From Arthrobacter gallicola (lineage in GTDB: Bacteria > Actinomycetota > Actinomycetes > Actinomycetales > Micrococcaceae): DNA of 64,000 nucleotides. The stretch covers positions 124,001 to 188,000 of the forward strand of contig NZ_JACSQD010000008.1 in assembly GCF_014836775.1 (NCBI RefSeq), written 5' to 3'. Shown in pieces: positions 7,791-17,896 of the stretch; position 1 is the first letter of the stretch, and each line of letters opens with the position of its first letter. Both the position numbers and the translations under genes were made by a program. The notes under the pieces were generated by a model. It saw only the letters and a list, made by a program, of their open reading frames with translations, had not been told where the DNA came from and ran no database searches.

Positions 7791-8729
7791 TTACATCAGT
7801 TCTTTGGTGCCGAAACGCCGGACGTACAGGATCACCAGGAACAGGATCGCCAGCATCAGCAGGAAGGACAGCGCGGAGGCACCGGGATAGTCCACAACCC
7901 GGAAGAACCGGGAATCGATCACCTGGCCGATCATGGTGGTGTTTTGGTTGTTGCCCAGCAGTGCAGCATTGACGTAGTCGCCGGTGGCCGGGATGAAGGT
8001 CAGCAGAGTTCCGGCCATAACCCCGGGCAGGGAGAGCGGGAAGGTGATCTTGCGGAAGGTGGTGAATCCGTTCGCATACAGGTCGCCGCCGGCCTCGATC
8101 AGCCGGGTGTCCAGCCGCTCCAGATTGGCGTAGATCGGCAGGGTCATAAACGGCAGGAAGTTGTACGTCAGCCCGCAGATCACGGCAAACGCGGTGGCGG
8201 TCAGGCGTCCGTCCGGCGGCAGGAGGGCCAGTGACCGGAGCACTGAGACCACGGGTCCTTCATCGGCCAGGATCTGCTTCCAGGCCTGGGTGCGCAGGAT
8301 GAAGCTGGTGAAGAACGGGGCGATGATCAGCACCAGCAGGATGCCTTTGAGCAGCTTCCGGTGGCGCAGCCGGACAGCTACCAGGTACGCCATCGGGTAG
8401 CCGATGATCAGGGCGGCGACCGTCGCAATCAGGGCGAACCCGAAGGAGCGCAGGATCGCCGGCCAGTAGTCCTGCAGGACCACCAGATAGTTGCCGAATT
8501 CCAGCGCCGGAACAAACTGGCCGACGTCGGCCCCTTCCGGCTTAATGTAGAGGGATGTTGCCAGCAGGGAGACAACCGGCAGCGCGAAGAACAGAAGCAG
8601 GAAAATGAAGCCGGGAAGGATCAGCAGGTAGCCAACCCGGCCGCGCCGTTTGCTGGCCTCTTCTTCGGCGCTGCTGAGACCGGTGCTGGGACCGGGACCG
8701 GTGGCTTCTCCGGTGGCCAGCAGCGCCAT
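7791..8729 (-). CDS. potB: ABC transporter permease, spermidine/putrescine type (PotB-like)
   Basis: A 312-residue permease. It has a hydrophilic N-terminal tail of about 30 residues, a first transmembrane helix (VGYLLILPGFIFLLLFFALP), then the binding-protein-dependent transport domain with an EAA loop (LIEAGGDLYANGFTTFRKIT). It pairs with PotC as a heterodimeric channel. Its start codon overlaps the potA stop by one base, showing translational coupling. Substrate inference as for potC. Confidence 0.9.
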   Translation of the reverse strand: MALLATGEATGPGPSTGLSSAEEEASKRRGRVGYLLILPGFIFLLLFFALPVVSLLATSLYIKPEGADVGQFVPALEFGNYLVVLQDYWPAILRSFGFALIATVAALIIGYPMAYLVAVRLRHRKLLKGILLVLIIAPFFTSFILRTQAWKQILADEGPVVSVLRSLALLPPDGRLTATAFAVICGLTYNFLPFMTLPIYANLERLDTRLIEAGGDLYANGFTTFRKITFPLSLPGVMAGTLLTFIPATGDYVNAALLGNNQNTTMIGQVIDSRFFRVVDYPGASALSFLLMLAILFLVILYVRRFGTKELM

Positions 8730-9883
8730 CAGAGACCGTCCTCTCCGGCCCCGGCCTGCCGGTCTTCGCTTCCGCTGAGGCCGAAGGCGTGCGCGGGGTC
8801 CCAGGCCAGGCGGACCCGGTCCCCGTCGGCAAACAGGGCACCGCCGTGGTTCTGCGTGAACACGCCCACTGTGCCGACTCCTTCGGCGTCGACCAGGTAC
8901 TCCGTACTGGCTCCGGTGAACGATGCATCCAGCACCACACCACGGATGGAATCCTGCGCGGCCGAGGCCAGATCCGGTTCCATCCGCAGTTTCTCCGGCC
9001 GGATCCCCACCAGGATCCGGCCGGTGTGGTCCGTGGCCCGGTCCTTCTGCAGCGTCAGCGCGTTGCCCGCCACCTCCAGCTGCAGGGTATCCCCCGCCAC
9101 TGCGGTCACCGTGGCCGGCATCAGGTTGGACTTGCCCAGGAAGTTCGCGACGAATGCCGTGCGCGGAAGGTCATACAGTTCCTGCGGCGGGCCCATCTGC
9201 TCTACGCGGCCATGGTTCATCACGGCCACGGTGTCGGCCATGGTCAGGGCTTCCTCCTGGTCATGGGTGACGTGCACAAAAGTCAGCCCCACCTCGGTCT
9301 GGATCTTCTTCAGCTCCACCTGCATCTGGCGGCGCAGTTTCATGTCCAGGGCTCCCAGCGGTTCATCCAGGAGCAGGACAGCCGGCTGGTTCACCACGGC
9401 GCGGGCCAGGGCCACACGCTGCTGCTGCCCGCCGGAGAGCTGGGCCGGGCGGCGCGCAGCCAGATGACTGAGCTCCACCAGGTCCAGGGCGGCTTTGGCC
9501 TGGGCCTCGGCGTCCCGGACCTTGCGGCGCTTGAGCCCAAAGGCCACGTTGTCCAGCACGCTCATGTGCGGGAAGAGGGCGTAGTTCTGGAAGACCGTGT
9601 TCACCGGACGCTGGTAGGAACTGGCGCCGGTAATGTCCTTGCCGCCGAGGCTGATGCTGCCGGCAGTTGGCTGTTCCAGCCCGGCGATCATCCGCAGCGT
9701 CGTCGTTTTGCCGCAGCCGGAGGGACCCAGCAGTGCGAAGAAGGAGCCGGAAGGAATCACCAGGTCGAGGTTGTCGACGGCGGTGAAATCGCTGAAGCGT
9801 TTCGTGATCCCGGACAGGACCAGATCCGCCCCGGTGCCGCCCGCAGCCGCTCCGGGGTCCCGGGAAAGTTCCGTGGTGCTCAT
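8729..9883 (-). CDS. potA: ABC transporter ATP-binding protein, polyamine type (PotA-like)
   Basis: A 384-residue ATPase with Walker A GPSGCGKTT (53-61), signature LSGGQQQR, and Walker B LLLDEPLGALD. A C-terminal TOBE-like region follows, as in PotA and other MalK/PotA-type subunits. The ATG at 9883 (MSTTELSRDPG) is four bases after the potD stop and is preferred over an ATG 18 codons upstream that would overlap potD. It energises the PotBC channel from the cytoplasmic face. Confidence 0.93.
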   Translation of the reverse strand: MSTTELSRDPGAAAGGTGADLVLSGITKRFSDFTAVDNLDLVIPSGSFFALLGPSGCGKTTTLRMIAGLEQPTAGSISLGGKDITGASSYQRPVNTVFQNYALFPHMSVLDNVAFGLKRRKVRDAEAQAKAALDLVELSHLAARRPAQLSGGQQQRVALARAVVNQPAVLLLDEPLGALDMKLRRQMQVELKKIQTEVGLTFVHVTHDQEEALTMADTVAVMNHGRVEQMGPPQELYDLPRTAFVANFLGKSNLMPATVTAVAGDTLQLEVAGNALTLQKDRATDHTGRILVGIRPEKLRMEPDLASAAQDSIRGVVLDASFTGASTEYLVDAEGVGTVGVFTQNHGGALFADGDRVRLAWDPAHAFGLSGSEDRQAGAGEDGL

Positions 9884-9887
9884 GGTG

Positions 9888-11099
9888 CTAGTTTCCGATC
9901 GCGGTCTGGAAGCGGCCGCTGTAGTCAGTCTCTTCATCAGGGGTCAGCGTGCGCAGGACGTGGGTGTTGGCAAGGAAGTCGTCCGTGGGGAAGATCAGCG
10001 GATTCTCAACCAGTTCCGGGTTGATGTCCTGCATGGCTTCCCGGGCACCTTCCACCGGGCAGATGAAGTTGACGTACGCCGCCACCGTGGCGGCATTAAC
10101 CGGGTCAAAGTAGTAGTCCATCAGCTTCTCAGCGTTGGCCTTGTGGGTCGCGCCGATCGGCACCAGCAGGTTGTCGGACCACAGTGTTCCGCCGGCCTCG
10201 GGGATGGCGAACTCCCATTTATCGCCTTCTTCGAAGTTCAGCTGGGTGATGTCGCCGGACCAGCCGATCACGGCCAGGGCATCCCCGGAGATGAGGTCTT
10301 CCTTGTAGGAGTTGCCTTTTACCTGGCGGATCTGCCCGTCTGAGATCTGCTTGGACAGGACGTCCAGGGCATTATCGAATTCCTGGTCTCCCCAGTCACC
10401 GGTGATGTCCACACCGTTGTCCATCATCAGCAGGCCCATGGTGTCCCGCATCTCGTCCAGGACTTCCACCCGCCCCTTGAGCTCCGGATTCCACAGGTCG
10501 GAAACGCTCTTCAGCCCCTGCGGGAAGGCCTCCTTGTTCCAGGCGATTCCGGCGAAACCGGACTGCCAGGTCAGGGAGTGCCTGCGTCCCGGATCGAAGT
10601 CCACGTCCTGGAGGGTGGGGAGCAGGTTCTTGGAGTTGGGGATGTTCGCGAGGTCGAGTTCCTGGGTATACCCGAGACGGATCAGCCGCGCAGCCATCCA
10701 ATCTGTCAGGGTCACAATGTCCTGGCCGATGTCCTGGCCGGCTGCCAGCTGTCCCTGGACCTTGCCGAAGTACGTGTCATTACCGTCCACGTCCTCGGAG
10801 TAGTTTGCCTTGATTCCGGTTGCTGCGGAAAAAGCTTCCAGCGAAGGATATTTCTGGGTGGAGTCGTCATAGTCAAGGTACAGAGTCCAGTTGGCCCAGC
10901 TCACGGTCTTGTCGGAATCGGAAACATCCGCCGCAGGACTGGGTTTCGAGGACGAGCCCCCGGTCCCTCCCCCGGTTCCACAGGCGGCAAGCATGCCCGC
11001 AACTGACAGGCCGCCCGCACCCAGCAGCAGCTTGCGGCGGGAAAGCTGGGAGTTGATGATGCTCCTGAGCATCGGATCGGTCACCGGGCGCTTCGACAT
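9888..11099 (-). CDS. potD: Polyamine-type ABC solute-binding lipoprotein (PotD-like), Tat-type signal
   Basis: A 403-residue extracytoplasmic binding protein. The signal region has a twin arginine (SRRKLLLGAGG, R21-R22) and a lipobox LAAC ending at Cys40, so it is probably exported folded and lipid-anchored. The mature part begins with VSWANWTLYLDYDDSTQKYP and has the PotD/PotF-like fold elements (YSEDVDGNDTYFGKVQGQL, WSGDITQLN). An AAGGAG site lies six bases upstream of ATG 11099. First gene of potDABC. Ligand (putrescine, spermidine or another amine) is not provable from sequence. Confidence 0.92.
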   Translation of the reverse strand: MSKRPVTDPMLRSIINSQLSRRKLLLGAGGLSVAGMLAACGTGGGTGGSSSKPSPAADVSDSDKTVSWANWTLYLDYDDSTQKYPSLEAFSAATGIKANYSEDVDGNDTYFGKVQGQLAAGQDIGQDIVTLTDWMAARLIRLGYTQELDLANIPNSKNLLPTLQDVDFDPGRRHSLTWQSGFAGIAWNKEAFPQGLKSVSDLWNPELKGRVEVLDEMRDTMGLLMMDNGVDITGDWGDQEFDNALDVLSKQISDGQIRQVKGNSYKEDLISGDALAVIGWSGDITQLNFEEGDKWEFAIPEAGGTLWSDNLLVPIGATHKANAEKLMDYYFDPVNAATVAAYVNFICPVEGAREAMQDINPELVENPLIFPTDDFLANTHVLRTLTPDEETDYSGRFQTAIGN

Positions 11100-11148
11100 G
11101 GGAACTCCTTGCTGGCACAACTGCACTGCGGACGGGTGTTGATGATCG

Positions 11149-11178
11149 ATAGTGCCAGACCGATTTCCGCACATACAA
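11149..11178 (-). promoter_or_regulatory. Possible potDABC promoter
   Basis: On the minus strand TTGTAT (11178-11173) and CACTAT (11154-11149) are separated by 18 bp, placing a start about 45 bp before the potD ATG. The match is moderate. The surrounding AT-rich stretch 11180-11290 is the divergent control region shared with the Lrp-type regulator gene. Confidence 0.3.
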
Positions 11179-11345
11179 GGTTTTCGTTGTAAAAGTTGTG
11201 TTACGCCGCGGTTTCCAAATTAAAGGTGCTCACAAATGATGCTTTCAGTTTTGAAAAGCCTTGATTTCGAACGAAATAAAAGATTCAATTGCTATCACTC
11301 GCACGCCGCGGGCCCCTGAATCCGCACCTGGAGGTGAAGCAGGCC

Positions 11346-11810
11346 ATGGAATCCGCAGCCGGAAACCACTCCGTCGACGACATCTCCAAAGCGATCATCG
11401 AGCAGCTGCAGGAGGACGGACGGCGGTCCTACGCCGCCATCGGCAAAGCCGTCGGCCTGTCCGAAGCCGCTGTAAGGCAGCGGGTCCAAAAGCTGACGGA
11501 CAGCGGCGTGATGCAGATTGTGGCCGTGACGGATCCGCTTCAACTGGGATTCGCCCGGCAGGCGATGCTGGGCATCAAGGTCCACGAAGACGTCCTGGCG
11601 GTGGCCAGCCGGATTACCGCCATCGACCAGGTGGACTACTGCGTCGTCACGGCGGGCTCATTCGACCTGCTGGCCGAAGTGGTGTGCGAAAACGATCAGG
11701 ACCTGCTGCTGCTGGTCAACCGGTTCCGCAGCATTCCAGGCGTTTCCAGCACCGAAACCTTTATGTATCTTTCCCTGCGCAAGCAGGCCTACAACTGGGG
11801 CACCAGATGA
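11346..11810 (+). CDS. Lrp/AsnC family transcriptional regulator
   Basis: A 154-residue regulator with an N-terminal winged HTH (RSYAAIGKAVGLSEAAVRQR) and a C-terminal RAM ligand-binding domain (VDYCVVTAGSFDLLAEVVCE). The ATG at 11346 follows GGAGGTG ten bases upstream; an earlier ATG at 11289 would add an atypical leader. Its stop overlaps the next aminotransferase start (ATGA), so the two are translationally coupled. It is divergent from potDABC. It is a good candidate for sensing an amine or amino acid and controlling both sides. Confidence 0.9.
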   Translation: MESAAGNHSVDDISKAIIEQLQEDGRRSYAAIGKAVGLSEAAVRQRVQKLTDSGVMQIVAVTDPLQLGFARQAMLGIKVHEDVLAVASRITAIDQVDYCVVTAGSFDLLAEVVCENDQDLLLLVNRFRSIPGVSSTETFMYLSLRKQAYNWGTR

Positions 11811-13216
11811 CCGAAACAACTGTTCAGCCTTCCACCTCGTCAACCACTCCGCTGGGAACAGACCGCCAGCAGGCAGCCCGCGACCACCTGTGGATGCACA
11901 TGGCCCGCCATTCGGGCCCGGTATCCGGCGGCAACGTTCCCATCATCACGCGCGGCAAGGGACATCTGATCTACGATGACCGCGGCCACGAACTCATTGA
12001 CGGCCTGGCCGGACTGTTCACCGTCCAGGTGGGCCACGGCCGGGAAGAGCTGGCCGAGGCGGCGGCCCGGCAGTCCCGCGAACTGAGCTTTATGCCGCTG
12101 TGGTCCTACGCCCACCCGCCGGCGATCGACCTCGCCGAGCGGCTGGCCGCCGGGGCTCCCGGCGACCTGAACCGGGTCTTCTTCACCACCGGCGGAGGTG
12201 ACGCCGTCGAGTCCGCCTGGAAGCTGGCCAAACAGTTCTTCAAGCTCACCGGAAAACCCACAAAACACAAGGTGATCTCCCGCGCGGTCGCCTACCACGG
12301 CACGCCGCAGGGCGCCCTCTCCATCACCGGCATCCCGGACATGAAAGCCCCCTTCGAACCGCTGGTCCCCGGGGCGTTCCGCGTACCGAACACCAACCAG
12401 TACCGCGCGCCCGCCGGACTGGAGGATCCGGAGGCCTTCGGCCGCTGGGCCGCGGACCGCATTGGCGAAGCCATTGAATTCGAAGGACCGGACACCGTTG
12501 CCGCCGTCTTCCTGGAGCCGGTGCAGAACTCCGGCGGCTGCTTCCCCCCGCCCCCGGGCTACTTTCAGCGGGTCCGTGAAATCTGCGACCAGTACGACGT
12601 CCTGCTGGTCTCGGACGAGACCATCTGCGCGTTCGGCCGGATCGGTTCCATGTTCGCCTCCACCGACTTCGACTACGTCCCGGACATCATTACCTGCGCC
12701 AAGGGCATCACCAGCGGCTATGCCCCGCTCGGTGCGATGATCGCCTCGGACCGCCTGTTCGAGCCGTTCGCCAAGGGAGACACCACCTTCTATCACGGCT
12801 ACACCTTCGGCGGGCACCCGGTGTCCGCCGCCGTCGCGATGGCCAACCTGGACCTCTTCGACACCGAGGACCTAAACAACCGGGTGAAAACCAATGCCCC
12901 GGCCTTCCGCGCCACCCTGGAGAAACTGAAGGACCTGCCGATCGTCGGCGACGTGCGCGGCGAGGGTTACTTCTACGGGATCGAGCTGGTGAAGGACAAA
13001 GCGACCAAGGAGACCTTCTCCGACGAGGAATCCGAGCGGCTGCTGCGCGGCTACATTTCAACCGCCCTGTACGACGCCGGCCTCTACTGCCGTGCCGACG
13101 ACCGCGGGGATCCGGTGATTCAGCTCGCGCCGCCGCTGACCATCGGCCAGCCGGAGTTCGACCAGATCGAATCGATCCTGCGTTCAGTCCTCACAGAAGG
13201 CCTGAACCACCTCTGA
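11807..13216 (+). CDS. Class III omega-aminotransferase (putrescine- or beta-alanine-pyruvate type)
   Basis: A 469-residue PLP enzyme. The Schiff-base lysine is K299 in ITCAKGITSGYAPLGAM; the cofactor loop FFTTGGGDAVESAWKLA and the acidic SDETICAFGRIG are intact. Such enzymes move an omega-amino group from putrescine, spermidine products, GABA or beta-alanine to pyruvate or 2-oxoglutarate. Its start overlaps the Lrp gene stop, and the FAD oxidoreductase follows one base after its stop. An in-frame opening reaches back to 11261 but runs through the Lrp gene in another frame, so ATG 11807 is the real start. Confidence 0.9.
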   Translation: MTETTVQPSTSSTTPLGTDRQQAARDHLWMHMARHSGPVSGGNVPIITRGKGHLIYDDRGHELIDGLAGLFTVQVGHGREELAEAAARQSRELSFMPLWSYAHPPAIDLAERLAAGAPGDLNRVFFTTGGGDAVESAWKLAKQFFKLTGKPTKHKVISRAVAYHGTPQGALSITGIPDMKAPFEPLVPGAFRVPNTNQYRAPAGLEDPEAFGRWAADRIGEAIEFEGPDTVAAVFLEPVQNSGGCFPPPPGYFQRVREICDQYDVLLVSDETICAFGRIGSMFASTDFDYVPDIITCAKGITSGYAPLGAMIASDRLFEPFAKGDTTFYHGYTFGGHPVSAAVAMANLDLFDTEDLNNRVKTNAPAFRATLEKLKDLPIVGDVRGEGYFYGIELVKDKATKETFSDEESERLLRGYISTALYDAGLYCRADDRGDPVIQLAPPLTIGQPEFDQIESILRSVLTEGLNHL

Positions 13217-13217
13217 T

Positions 13218-14603
13218 ATGGCGCTCTCCACAGCTCCCGCGAACGGCAACGTCTCCTTCTGGTTTGCCGAAACCGGCCTTCCCGATCCCCGTCCCGGCCT
13301 GGACGGGGATCTGGAGGCGGATGTCGCCGTCGTCGGCGCCGGTTACACGGGACTGTGGAGCGCCTATTACCTGAAACAGGCTCGCCCGGACCTGGCCGTG
13401 GTGGTTCTGGAGTCCCGGTTCGCGGGGTTTGGCGCCTCCGGCCGCAACGGCGGCTGGCTGACCAACTCCATCACCGGCGGGCGCGGACAGTACGTCAAAA
13501 CCCATGGCCGCGCCGTCGTCGGGCGGTTTCAGGAGCTGCTGAACGACACGGTGGACGAGGTCATCCGGGTGGCAGCGGCTGAGGGAATCGACGCCGGAAT
13601 CGCCAAGGGCGGGGAACTCAACGTAGCCCGCAACCGGGCCCAGCTCGGCCGGCTGCAGGCCTTAGCCGAGGCGGAAGCCCAGTGGCCCGAGGCAGGCACG
13701 CGTCTGCTCGACGCCGGTGAAACCGCCGAGCGGCTGAGGGTTTCCGGCGCTCTGGGCAGCATCTACCATCCGCACTGCGCGCGCATTCATCCGGCGCGCC
13801 TGGTCCGGGGCCTGGCCGGCGCCGTCGAAGCCCTGGGCGTGCCGGTCTTCGAAGACACCCCCGTCAGCGAAATCCTTCCCGGTAGAGCCGTGACCCCGCG
13901 GGGAACCGTCCGCGCGAAGTACATTCTGCGCGCCACTGAGGGTTTCACTGCCAACCTGCGCGGCCACCACCGGGAATGGCTGCCGATGAATTCCTCCATG
14001 ATCGCCACCGAGCCACTGCCGGACAGTGTCTGGGATGAGATCGGGTGGACGTCCATGGACACTGTGGGCGACATGGCGCATGCGTACATGTACGCCCAGC
14101 GCACCGCCGATGGCCGGATCGCCTTGGGCGGACGCGGTGTGCCCTACCGATACGGTTCGCGCACCGATACCGACGGCGCAACCCAGCCGGAGACCATTGC
14201 CAAGCTCACGGCCCTGCTGCGGGACATGTTCCCGGCGGCCGCCGACGCCCGGATCGACCATGCCTGGGCCGGTGTGCTCGGTGTCCCCCGCGACTGGAAA
14301 GCCACCGTGGGACTGGACCCGGAGACCGGGCTGGGCTGGGCCGGCGGCTATGTCGGCACCGGCGTCGCGGCCACCAATCTCGCAGCCCGCACCCTGCGGG
14401 ACCTGATCCTGGAACCGGAGAGCGAGCTGACCCGGATGCCGTGGGTCAACCGGAAGGTCCGGCGGTGGGAACCGGAGCCGCTGCGCTGGCTCGGGGTGAA
14501 GTCCATGTACGCGGCGTATTACGCGGCCGACCGTGCCGAAAACCGCGGCCGGGCGACGACGTCGCCCATCGCCAAGGCCGCGGACCTGATCTCCGGACGG
14601 TAG
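13218..14603 (+). CDS. FAD-dependent amine oxidoreductase (DAO family, PuuB/BauB-like)
   Basis: A 461-residue flavoprotein with a dinucleotide-binding motif DVAVVGAGYTGLWSAYYL near residue 35 and the FAD-contact SGRNGGWLTN near 75. A C-terminal GLGWAGGYVGTGVAATNLA block is typical of DAO-type oxidases. Relatives oxidise gamma-glutamylputrescine (PuuB), or sit in beta-alanine clusters (BauB). It begins one base after the aminotransferase stop, so it is in the same operon. No gamma-glutamylputrescine synthetase (PuuA) is visible in the window, so a PuuB role is uncertain. Confidence 0.88.
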   Translation: MALSTAPANGNVSFWFAETGLPDPRPGLDGDLEADVAVVGAGYTGLWSAYYLKQARPDLAVVVLESRFAGFGASGRNGGWLTNSITGGRGQYVKTHGRAVVGRFQELLNDTVDEVIRVAAAEGIDAGIAKGGELNVARNRAQLGRLQALAEAEAQWPEAGTRLLDAGETAERLRVSGALGSIYHPHCARIHPARLVRGLAGAVEALGVPVFEDTPVSEILPGRAVTPRGTVRAKYILRATEGFTANLRGHHREWLPMNSSMIATEPLPDSVWDEIGWTSMDTVGDMAHAYMYAQRTADGRIALGGRGVPYRYGSRTDTDGATQPETIAKLTALLRDMFPAAADARIDHAWAGVLGVPRDWKATVGLDPETGLGWAGGYVGTGVAATNLAARTLRDLILEPESELTRMPWVNRKVRRWEPEPLRWLGVKSMYAAYYAADRAENRGRATTSPIAKAADLISGR

Positions 14604-14607
14604 CTGA

Positions 14608-16236
14608 CTACCCCGCGGCTGGAAGCGACTGCAGCTGGCGGAGCAGCACGGCCACGTGCAGCGAAGTCCGGGATTCCGGATCGTTCAGGGATACCCCCAA
14701 CTTCGCTTCCAGCTTTTCCAGCCGGGCGTAGAGCGTAGGGCGGCTGAGGTAGCCGCTGCGGGCCAGCTCCGTTTTGTTGCCGCCGCACTCGAGGAACCGC
14801 TGCAGCAGCGCCAGGTCCTCCTCCGCACCTTCGCCCAGGATTCCGCCGAGCTCCGCAGCAGCGAAGGACACCGCACGGGCGTCCTCGCGAAGCAGAGCCA
14901 GCAGGCCGCGCAGCCGGACATCGGTGGAGCGGAAGTACCGTTTCCCGCTGCCGGGCATGGTGCCGGCGGTCTGCGCCACGTGGGCCGCTTCATCCAATCC
15001 GGCAGCCGCATCAGCGAGCGCGGACCGGGCGCGGCCTACTCCCGCCGTCCACCGCAGCGGTTCGACGGCGGCAGCAGAGCGCTCAGCCAGCTCGCCGCAG
15101 AAGCGTTCCAGCACACTGCCCTCCAGCATCCGGGCAGGCAGCGCCAGCAGTACCGCCACCTGTCCGGTCTGCAGGGCTGCTGCCAGGGCGGCATTCCGGG
15201 TGGAGGCCAGCACACCGTCGAGCAGTTCCAGCATTGCCCGTTCCTTGCGCTGCATCGACATCGGATCCTTGCCGGTGCCGGCATCCAGGTGCAGGACCAG
15301 CGGCAGATAGGCCGGTGAAGGAGGAAGCCCCAGCGCAGCCGCACGGGTCATCACTTCATCCTCCTCCAGCCCCCGGGGCGAGCGCAGTTCATGGATCAGC
15401 CCCGCTTTGGCCTGCTGGGCCAGGCCGGCCTGGTCGCGCTCGGCGAGCCGGTTGATGGACAGTGCCTGGCCTGCGCGTTCGAGCACCATGGAGGCCTCGG
15501 CCGCGGCTTCCGGGGAGTCCGAGGCCTGGGGAACCACCAGCCTTCCCCAGTGCTGGCTGCCCAGGCCCACCGGGGTCTGCAGCCAGTCCCCGGCCCCCGT
15601 CCGGGCCGTTTCACCGCTGCGGTGCACGGCGCGGGAGCGGCCCTGCCAGTCCTGCAGGAGTTCCTGCGGCGGAACATCTCCGGGGGCGAACGCGACCACC
15701 AGGTGGGAGCTGTCCTCCAGCACCACCGGGGACCCGAGCAGTTGCCCGGCGCGGTCAACGATCTCCTGCACTCCGGCGCTTTGCAGGCTGAGCATCGTAA
15801 ACACCTCGTGGACTTCCCGGGCCTTCTCCACCTGTTCCAGCTGCCGCGCGACGATGCGCCGGTGCACCACTTCGGTGACTTCCACGAACCGGATCCTGCG
15901 GTGAAGCCGGACCACGGGGAGGTCCGTATCCGCCGCGGCTGCAGTCAGTGCTGCCGCGTCCGCGGGGCGGCCGGCCAGGATTTCCACGATCACCCCCGCC
16001 GCTCCTGCTGCCCGCAGCCCGGCCAGATAGTCATGCGCTTCCGCCGCCGAACTTCCAAACGCCAGCCCAGTGGTCAGAACCAGTTCTCCACCCTCGAGCA
16101 GGTCCGCCAGGCTCGGCAGCTCGGCAACGTGCACCCAGCGCACGGGGGTACCTAGGAAGTCTCCTCCAGACAGCACCTCCGGAGCTCCGGCACGCACGAC
16201 GTCGAGCTCCAGCACGTCCTCCAAAGTCAGGCTCAT
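14608..16236 (-). CDS. PucR-family transcriptional regulator
   Basis: A 542-residue regulator. The N-terminal PucR domain starts MSLTLEDVLELDVV and contains GELVLTTGLAF; the centre is GGDEF-like/GAF-like; the C-terminal HTH_30 domain reads GYLSRPTLYARLEKLEAKLG. These proteins activate purine, amine or amino-acid catabolic genes. It lies convergent with the FAD oxidoreductase (4-bp gap) and divergent from the semialdehyde dehydrogenase gene at 16385. It is the likely regulator of the 16.4-23.1 kb operon. Confidence 0.9.
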   Translation of the reverse strand: MSLTLEDVLELDVVRAGAPEVLSGGDFLGTPVRWVHVAELPSLADLLEGGELVLTTGLAFGSSAAEAHDYLAGLRAAGAAGVIVEILAGRPADAAALTAAAADTDLPVVRLHRRIRFVEVTEVVHRRIVARQLEQVEKAREVHEVFTMLSLQSAGVQEIVDRAGQLLGSPVVLEDSSHLVVAFAPGDVPPQELLQDWQGRSRAVHRSGETARTGAGDWLQTPVGLGSQHWGRLVVPQASDSPEAAAEASMVLERAGQALSINRLAERDQAGLAQQAKAGLIHELRSPRGLEEDEVMTRAAALGLPPSPAYLPLVLHLDAGTGKDPMSMQRKERAMLELLDGVLASTRNAALAAALQTGQVAVLLALPARMLEGSVLERFCGELAERSAAAVEPLRWTAGVGRARSALADAAAGLDEAAHVAQTAGTMPGSGKRYFRSTDVRLRGLLALLREDARAVSFAAAELGGILGEGAEEDLALLQRFLECGGNKTELARSGYLSRPTLYARLEKLEAKLGVSLNDPESRTSLHVAVLLRQLQSLPAAG

Positions 16237-16384
16237 GCCGCGAGTCTAGGCGCCCTTCCCCTACCCATCCTTACAAATCGTAAAGATTCGCCAATATTTC
16301 GTGACAGATCGGCAATATGCCTTGGGTCACACCCTTGGGCAGGATGGAGCCAGACCCGCGAAACCCCACACCTTAGGAGCCCCC

Positions 16385-17875
<1,491 letters not shown>

Positions 17876-17896
17876 GACACGAAGGAGTATCCCCAC

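Noticed and set aside
11261-11806. In-frame open extension upstream of the aminotransferase, giving a 651-codon frame
   Set aside because: It overlaps the Lrp-type gene in another frame, is arginine/glycine-rich without any domain, and the aminotransferase has a coupled ATG at 11807.
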